Shown in pieces: positions 58,691 through 64,000 of a DNA stretch of 64,000 nt; positions within the stretch are counted from its first letter, which is position 1; each line of letters begins with the position of its first letter. The notes beneath the pieces were generated by a model. The model was not told where the DNA came from. It worked only from the letters and a program-made list of their open reading frames with translations, and made no database searches. The stretch is taken from the NCBI GenBank assembly GCA_947044365.1, contig OX345644.1, positions 3,536,077 to 3,600,076 on the forward strand, in the 5' to 3' direction. Both the position numbers and the translations under genes were made by a program. Source of the DNA: Petrosia ficiformis (taxonomy: Eukaryota; Porifera; Demospongiae; Haplosclerida; Petrosiidae).

Positions 58691-58795
58691 TATGAGTTTA
58701 CTGATAGTGATAGAGAATGTACTCTAGACAATCTTAAAATATTTTTAGAGGATGGAGAGATGCCATGGGATGCTCTCATCTTTATCACTGGAGAG
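58691..58795 (+). pseudogene. Dynein heavy chain exon relic (YEFTDSD)
   Basis: An intact 105-bp exon between GGTATATAG and GTCAGT. It reads [20 protein letters not shown] and then [11 protein letters not shown], matching dynein YEFNDSD...LQ.FL....IPWDAL.Y.TGE. The exons that should follow (GGRVTDDWDRR, EIFG..NA) were not found. Confidence 0.8.
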
Positions 58796-59434
58796 GTCAG
58801 TTTAATTATAGGTAATAATAATTATTACTGGATACTAAAAGAAGTTATTAATAACTTGATTAAATTAATATTTAACTTTAAAGCTTGTTATTTGGTAAAT
58901 GAAGATAATGAAGAATGCAGTCATTTGGCAAATACAGTAGACTCTTACTAATATGAACAGCTCTGTACCCAAAGATCAAAATTAGCACCACAATACCATG
59001 ACACCCACACATAGAGCATCTTTGGATTGTCATGTGTGGGCAGGGCACCATTTAATTAATCATGAATAAGGCCACTTTTTGCTATTTGGATTAACGAGAT
59101 TTGGATTAGTGAGGGTCTACTGTAATAATGTTATATTTAAATGTTCATTGTTCATCCATTTTGCCAGCTAAATATAGTATCCAAGAAGACCTACTATTAC
59201 TATAACTAGATACAAAATATAGTTAGTTTTCTGTGCAAAATGGTTGAGTAATGAGCATTTAAATGTAAGCATTTGACAACATTATTATTTGCTAATTTAA
59301 TGACTGATTTATTGTATCCATAGTCACGTCATATGTAATTATATGTAAGTACATAGTACTTATCTGTTAGGAGTTAAACATTTAATACTTTCCATATTAT
59401 ATGTACATATGCTACTTCAATCTGTATTCTTTAG

Positions 59435-59534
59435 TATTCATTGAAGAGTATTCAGAAGGGTATCAAAGGTCTAGTGGTAATATCAGAACTCAGAAGTACT
59501 AGAGAAGGTATACACCAGTTTCCATATCAATCAG
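59435..59534 (+). pseudogene. Dynein heavy chain exon relic (SIQKGIKGLVV)
   Basis: 100-bp exon between ATTCTTTAG and GTATAA. The frame is open: YSLKSIQKGIKGLVVISELR, then REGIHQFPYQS. The dynein equivalent is I..SL..L.KAIKGLVVMS.ELE. Confidence 0.75.
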
Positions 59535-59909
59535 GTATAACTTAATAAAACACTAACTCTGTCTATCTACATGTATGTACTAGTTACTTCATATAGACTG
59601 GTGTCATTTGTAGTGATATTACATTTTAAGGCCTAAAGAAACTTACAAGTTAGCAGTAAAATAGCAAGTTCTTTGACCATTTTTTCTGTATTTTTTGTTG
59701 ATTGAAATACACACTCACAATTTGATTATGATTATACTAGTGAGTGATAATAACTGTTTACTAGACAATAATTAATTGGTAATGTTAATAACCAGTAATT
59801 AACAAACATATTAGTAACTGGTTTACGACTCTAATAGACACACATTACTGTATCATTTGTAATAATTACTAAATGTGATTCAACAAAATAAATTATTAAC
59901 TGTATATAG

Positions 59910-60002
59910 GTTCCTGGATCGGGGGGAAGTGCTGTATATCCATCACTTAAGCCATTATCTTTATGGGTTAAAGATCTTGTGTTAACACTTCACTTCATAG
60001 AG
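59910..60002 (+). pseudogene. Dynein heavy chain exon relic (YPSLKPL)
   Basis: An open 93-bp exon between TATATAG and GTAAAT: VPGSGGSAVYPSLKPLSLWV, then KDLVLTLHFIE. Dynein has AYPSLKPLGSWV.DLL.R..FL at this place. Confidence 0.8.
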
Positions 60003-60402
60003 GTAAATAAGACTTGTGATTCATATGTATTCATCTGTACTTTAGTTTTATTTACAAAACCCTTTTAGTAAGTTAACCAGACCTACCTGAATAGCCCATG
60101 CAGGCTACATAAGCTTTGGGCTGTACTTCAGAATTATTACCATAGAGTCTACAGCAATAACTACATGTACTACTAATGTGTAGACCTTTAATTTACTTGT
60201 ATTTTACTTATACTTTAGACTCATCATGCCTTTACAAATAGATTTTAGTTATTACAAGTTTTACAACTAAAATGCAAAAAACAGTAACTCTCAAAAATTC
60301 ATAGTTTCTATAGTAACACAATAAAATATTCTTTATAAAGAATGCTATATATAATACATGTGCATAAATACATATATATAATTATACAAATGTACATACA
60401 TG

Positions 60403-60411
<9 letters not shown>

Positions 60412-60448
<37 letters not shown>

Positions 60449-60847
60449 GATACGGCGAAACATCAAAGTAAACCACAGGTTTATATATAAGATATAGCAC
60501 CCTGTGGTCAGATATAACACCTGCCGTCGAAACAGACTACAAGAAAACAATGCTTACCTTCTCCAAAGTGCCGACAAAAAGGTAGGAGAAGCATCAGACA
60601 TCAACAAAGGTTTTGTCTTTCGTGGTATATATTGGTTATATCACAGCCACTCGTGCTATATCAGATTTATAAAAACTTTGCCCTTGGGCTCGGTTTTATA
60701 AATCTGATAAAGCACTCGTGCTGTGATATAACCTATACATATATATATAATTATATATAATTATATATATATATATATATATATACATACATACATACAT
60801 ACATACATACATACATACATACATACATACATACATACATACATACA

Positions 60848-60876
<29 letters not shown>
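60412..60876. repeat. TA tract, 100-bp palindrome and (CATA)n microsatellite
   Basis: A TA tract lies at 60412-60444. A palindrome at 60634-60733 runs GGTTATATCACAG ... GCTATATCAGATTTATAAA, centre CCCTTGGGCTCGG, then inverted; it belongs to the family at 27547 and 32371. A nearly pure CATA array lies at 60785-60876. Confidence 0.85.
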
Positions 60877-60878
<2 letters not shown>

Positions 60879-60915
60879 TAGATACATACATACATAAATT
60901 CTATTTTATTTTATA

Positions 60916-61262
60916 TATATATATATTCTTTTGTCCACTTTGCGAGTATGCGTTGTATACGTAGTTACAGAAGTTGCGTCATTCCCGGGGGCTTGGTCAA
61001 TTAATGGGCATAATAGAACGCACACTCAAACTCAGTAGAAAGAAAGCTGTTTGTAGCTTACATAGAATTAGAAACTGGAACTACTAGCTAACTATTCTAC
61101 CTGAAATATAGTTATAAAGTTCTACAAGAGGTAAAGAGAGTAGATAATCAAAATAATAACTACAATAGGCTGTTGTGTTTCAAGCATGATAAAGTCAGCC
61201 ATGATTACTGAATGCTGGACACCATAAAGCAATCATAGGGATACTTTTTTTCTCTATATACA
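60916..61262. mobile_element. Family A related repeat, longer copy
   Basis: Starts GTCCACTTTGCGAGTATGCG, continues GTCAATTAATGGGCATAATA, and then contains the single-arm family A sequence (CTATTCTACCTGAAATATAG ... GGGATACTTTTT). Related to 46235-46482. Confidence 0.65.
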
Positions 61263-61434
61263 CTTGTTACTATTAACATGGATATTAAACTAACAAATGT
61301 AAAATGAATTGTAAACAAAACAAAGATTGCTGTAATTTTCTCTTGACTGAAATGAATATTTTTATTGTACATTCAAAGAAACCTGTGATGATTAATTCAG
61401 AAAACACACTAAGTAACCTTTATATTTTATTTAG

Positions 61435-61560
61435 CATGATGTACCTACTGATGGTGTGTTGGTTCATGGATTATTCATGATGCTATGAAATGGGATGATG
61501 AAACTTTCAATTTCAATTTACAATCACTGTTATACATTAATCTATTCTATTATTATATTT
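61435..61560 (+). pseudogene. Dynein heavy chain exon relic (DGVLVHGLF), frameshifted
   Basis: After TTTATTTAG the frame reads HDVPTDGVLVHGLFM and is then lost. Inserting one G after ATG would continue DAMKWDDE. This is dynein's P.DGVYVHGLFLEGARWD segment, so a 1-bp deletion near 61484 is likely. Confidence 0.75.
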
Positions 61561-61578
61561 CATCATTTAATCTCACAG

Positions 61579-61686
61579 TGTCTACCAGTAATGCACAACC
61601 TAAACAGACCTTTACTCCTGATCCGACTGACTATAATGCTCCTATGTATAAGACAGGTGCACATGCTGGTGTACTATCAATAGCAG
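61579..61686 (+). pseudogene. Dynein heavy chain exon relic (YKTGAHAGVLS)
   Basis: An open exon between TCTCACAG and GTGAAC: STSNAQPKQTFTPDPTDYNA, then PMYKTGAHAGVLSIAG. Dynein has Y.CPLYKT..R.G.LS.TG here. Partly repeated at 26185. Confidence 0.8.
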
Positions 61687-61806
61687 GTGAACTTTCACTT
61701 ACATAATCAGTACTATAATATAAACTAGAATGTATTTACTGTATATTATATTATTGTTGTTTTTCCTAATCACAATCCTAATCACACACTGATCTTCCTC
61801 TTACAG

Positions 61807-61898
61807 GTCACTCTACTAACTTTGTCGTTTGCTGTTAGACCAAGTCTCAAGACTACTGGGTTTCAATTGGAGCTGCTCTGTGCTTTGTCAGTTGAATG
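61807..61898 (+). pseudogene. Dynein heavy chain last exon relic
   Basis: After CTTACAG: GHSTNFVVCC, TAG, TKSQDYWVSIGAALCFVS, stop. GHSTNFV...P..WI.RG.ALL.QL is the C-terminus of dynein heavy chains, so the frame is right but interrupted. The exon is present in broken form at 26500. Confidence 0.78.
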
Positions 61899-62104
61899 GA
61901 TAACAATGACACATGCTGCCGCTGATAATATGCAACTACTAAACAAAAATAATTAATAGAACAAATCTTCTAATATCACTTATATTATACAATTAACAGA
62001 ACCATTATAATTAATTAATTTAAAATAATTGCAGTGTCAAACAAGCTGCATGAAATCATAATGTAAATGAAATGTATAATGAGAAGAGAACTAACTACAA
62101 GCAT

Positions 62105-62420
62105 AACTGCACGGGTGCGTTTCAAATTTCCCGCTACCCATATATTATAAGTATGTGTTACCGCCTTCGCATATGTAAATAAGGCGTCCAGCAGCAACAA
62201 TTTTGCACCTCATTTCCGCAAAGGAATCCACAGCTCTTTCCTTTCTCGAGATCGTTCTGTCTGAAGTGTCTGGAGAAATCCATACCCCGTTCGGTCCACA
62301 GCTCGTCCTGTCTAATAAAGCCGCATAGTTTGTTCAGTTTTCTCAAGTGAGAGATTCATATCTGCCTATGTATAGGTGAGTAGTGTTGCAATATTATTGT
62401 AATCATAAATTTATTAAGTA
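62105..62420 (+). repeat. Downstream part of the dynein-end duplication
   Basis: TTTCAAATTTCCCGCT at 62120 and the block to GGTGAGTAGTGTTGCAATA near 62375-62395 match 26675-27070. It may be a duplicated untranslated exon with a donor GTGAGT. Confidence 0.5.
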
Positions 62421-62977
62421 CAGAAAATCTGTTAGTTACGTATGTCATGCCCATTTGTGCCACGATATCAGACTAATATAATCACTTTGGGTTTGCGGCC
62501 TTTGGGCTTGCCACAAGAAGTATGACAACAAAATACATATATAATTATTTTAAGGGGGTTCAAAACTTGAATTTAAAAGATTAACAGTCAAACGAAATTT
62601 TCAAAGACTATACCCATCTGGTTGGCAGTATTATGTATTATAAAATACTGCATGGAACTCAAGTTGAGTGGTAGCAATCAGTGACGAATGACTTATCTCT
62701 ATAAGATAGTTCCTGATGTCAACATGTCAGTCATTTGATATTTGTGATGTTACAGCATACTCGAGTTTAGTTGGTGCACTAAAATTGACCTGTTGTTTTA
62801 ACCTGTTTCATTACTTAGAACAGTATCATAATTATGTCTTTGGCTTTTCTGTTAGGGAATGTGTGTGTATACTCTCGATGTTTGTTTATAGCACACTAGA
62901 TTAGCTGCTGTATAAAAGTATATTATGCTTATATATAATTGTGCTGCAAAGGAATTCAATGCTCTTGTGCTGTCATT
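62421..62977. other. Intergenic DNA, nothing recognised
   Basis: Short hydrophobic frames only. Confidence 0.3.
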
Positions 62978-63122
62978 GTGGAGAACAACAAATTCCACAA
63001 CTTCGTACTTATGATAACAAATAACAAATGAAATGTTTAAAAAAAATTTATTTGTTGTCTGTTATTTGTTATTATAAGTGCAAAGTTGTGGAATTTGTTG
63101 ACAAATAACTTTGTTCTCCACA
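62978..63122. mobile_element. Foldback MITE with TGTGGAGAAC termini
   Basis: TGTGGAGAACAACAAATTCC at the left and the inverted GGAATTTGTTGAC...GTTCTCCACA at the right, plus paired AACTT..GTACTTAT and TAACAAATAACAAAT segments. 145 bp, non-coding. Confidence 0.75.
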
Positions 63123-63273
63123 GATAATTGTATGAAAATTTACAATAATATTTATTATCAATACAGCATTAAACTCCTGTAACTAAATAATGGTTAAAAT
63201 AAACGGTTCATTTTAATAGTACATAATTGACTGATTAATTTACTAGTGGGTACATAATACAATACTTATGAAT

Positions 63274-63442
63274 GGCCAATACAAATCAGAATGACTATAA
63301 TGTTATATTTTAGAGTACATATCACTATATATAAGTATATTTCAGTCATGACATTCATTTGTAGTACATAATGAGTATCATGATCCTTATAAGGATATGT
63401 ACTCTAGATATAACGTTGTAGTCATCCCAATTTGTATTAGCC
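63274..63442. mobile_element. Foldback MITE with about 65-bp arms
   Basis: GGCCAATACAAATCAGAATG at the left pairs with CATCCCAATTTGTATTAGCC at the right, continuing through TAACRTTATA and AGAGTACATATC. The centre is AT-rich with TAGTACATAATGAGTA. Non-coding. Confidence 0.75.
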
Positions 63443-64000
63443 AGTCATATAATTATATTCTGCAACAAATGGAACACTGAAATTGTTATATGATATAATC
63501 ATACATATCACTGTAAACATGAATTGGTTATTTTTATACTACATGCATAGTGGTTGCCTCAGCAATTAGTTATTTTCAAAACAACAATTATACATATCTT
63601 CATGTGGTAGTAGGATGTATTTTAGTATGCACATTCATGATTTTGTGACTAGTGATAACATTTGGTTTTACTATAACTCAAAACAAATTGTCTATGCATA
63701 TAATTTATATCCATGTTCCTAACTGAAGTTATCAATAACAGCCTGTTGATTTTGGTGTATTTTAGTATCTACATTCATGCTTGTAATCATTCTTTTTTAC
63801 TATTTTTATATATGCTACATATAACCAGACAAAATGTTAATTATCCTCCTATTTTGTGTACCTAAAATGATTTTTAAAATTATCCACAAGAGCCTGTAAG
63901 TGTACAACTGGGGTAACTATTGCTCAGTTTAAATATCCAATTATTTGTTTTACAGTGATATACTTATAATCATATATACATGTATGTACTACCTATTCAT
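63443..64000. other. Intergenic AT-rich DNA to window end
   Basis: No feature supported. GTATTTTAGTATNNACATTCATG occurs twice (near 63616 and 63757), a small direct repeat. Confidence 0.3.

Noticed and set aside
60785..60876. Cysteine/tyrosine-rich small protein on the minus strand
   Set aside because: Pure CATA tetranucleotide repeat.

Overview
The window looks like nuclear DNA from an early-branching animal, most likely a demosponge close to Amphimedon. This is inferred from several things: AT-rich sequence, GT-AG introns often only about 50-110 bp long, very long ankyrin arrays joined to a Roc-type GTPase and death-fold domains, and dense short palindromic repeats mixed with hAT, Penelope-like, tRNA-SINE and possible Crypton remains. 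No bacterial operon, ribosome binding site or phage feature is visible.

Layout. A first ankyrin-Roc gene occupies about 0.6-4.3 kb, and its 3' effector exons are decayed. From 4.3 to 33 kb lies repeat-rich DNA. It holds an RPA-like zinc-ribbon reading frame (9.4 kb), a coiled-coil two-exon gene (12.5 kb), a three-exon chromodomain gene on the minus strand (14.1-14.9 kb), a possible small membrane protein gene (15.9-17.3 kb), a Crypton-like fragment (21.6 kb) and a hAT element with TIRs and target duplication (22.4-23.0 kb). Many duplicated blocks and foldback elements fill the rest. A second ankyrin-Roc gene (33.7-42.3 kb) has a greatly enlarged ankyrin array with internal tandem duplications, one nonsense codon and two 1-bp frameshifts. 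It carries two death-fold (CARD-like) exons in place of a death domain. A third gene (47.2-53.0 kb) ends in a clear death domain, but its ankyrin region is split by a 741-bp Penelope-like insertion with a 12-bp target duplication. From 53.7 to 61.9 kb there are scattered, mutated exons of an axonemal-type dynein heavy chain C-terminus. A second decayed copy of their last part lies at 26.2-26.6 kb.

How the genes fit together. The three ankyrin-Roc genes are tandem paralogs in the same orientation with closely similar upstream regions and the same splice frame. Each has one giant exon (ankyrin + Roc/COR-like), a 112-bp linker exon and then phase-1 exons that supply different death-fold effectors. 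The architecture resembles the DAPK1 C-terminal half (ankyrin-Roc-COR-death) without the kinase. A sensor/adaptor role in cell death or innate immunity is an inference from architecture. Each paralog shows a different kind of damage, which suggests rapid birth-and-death evolution.

Limits: all splice junctions are read by eye from GT/AG signals, frame continuity and paralog comparison. No transcript or database search was available.
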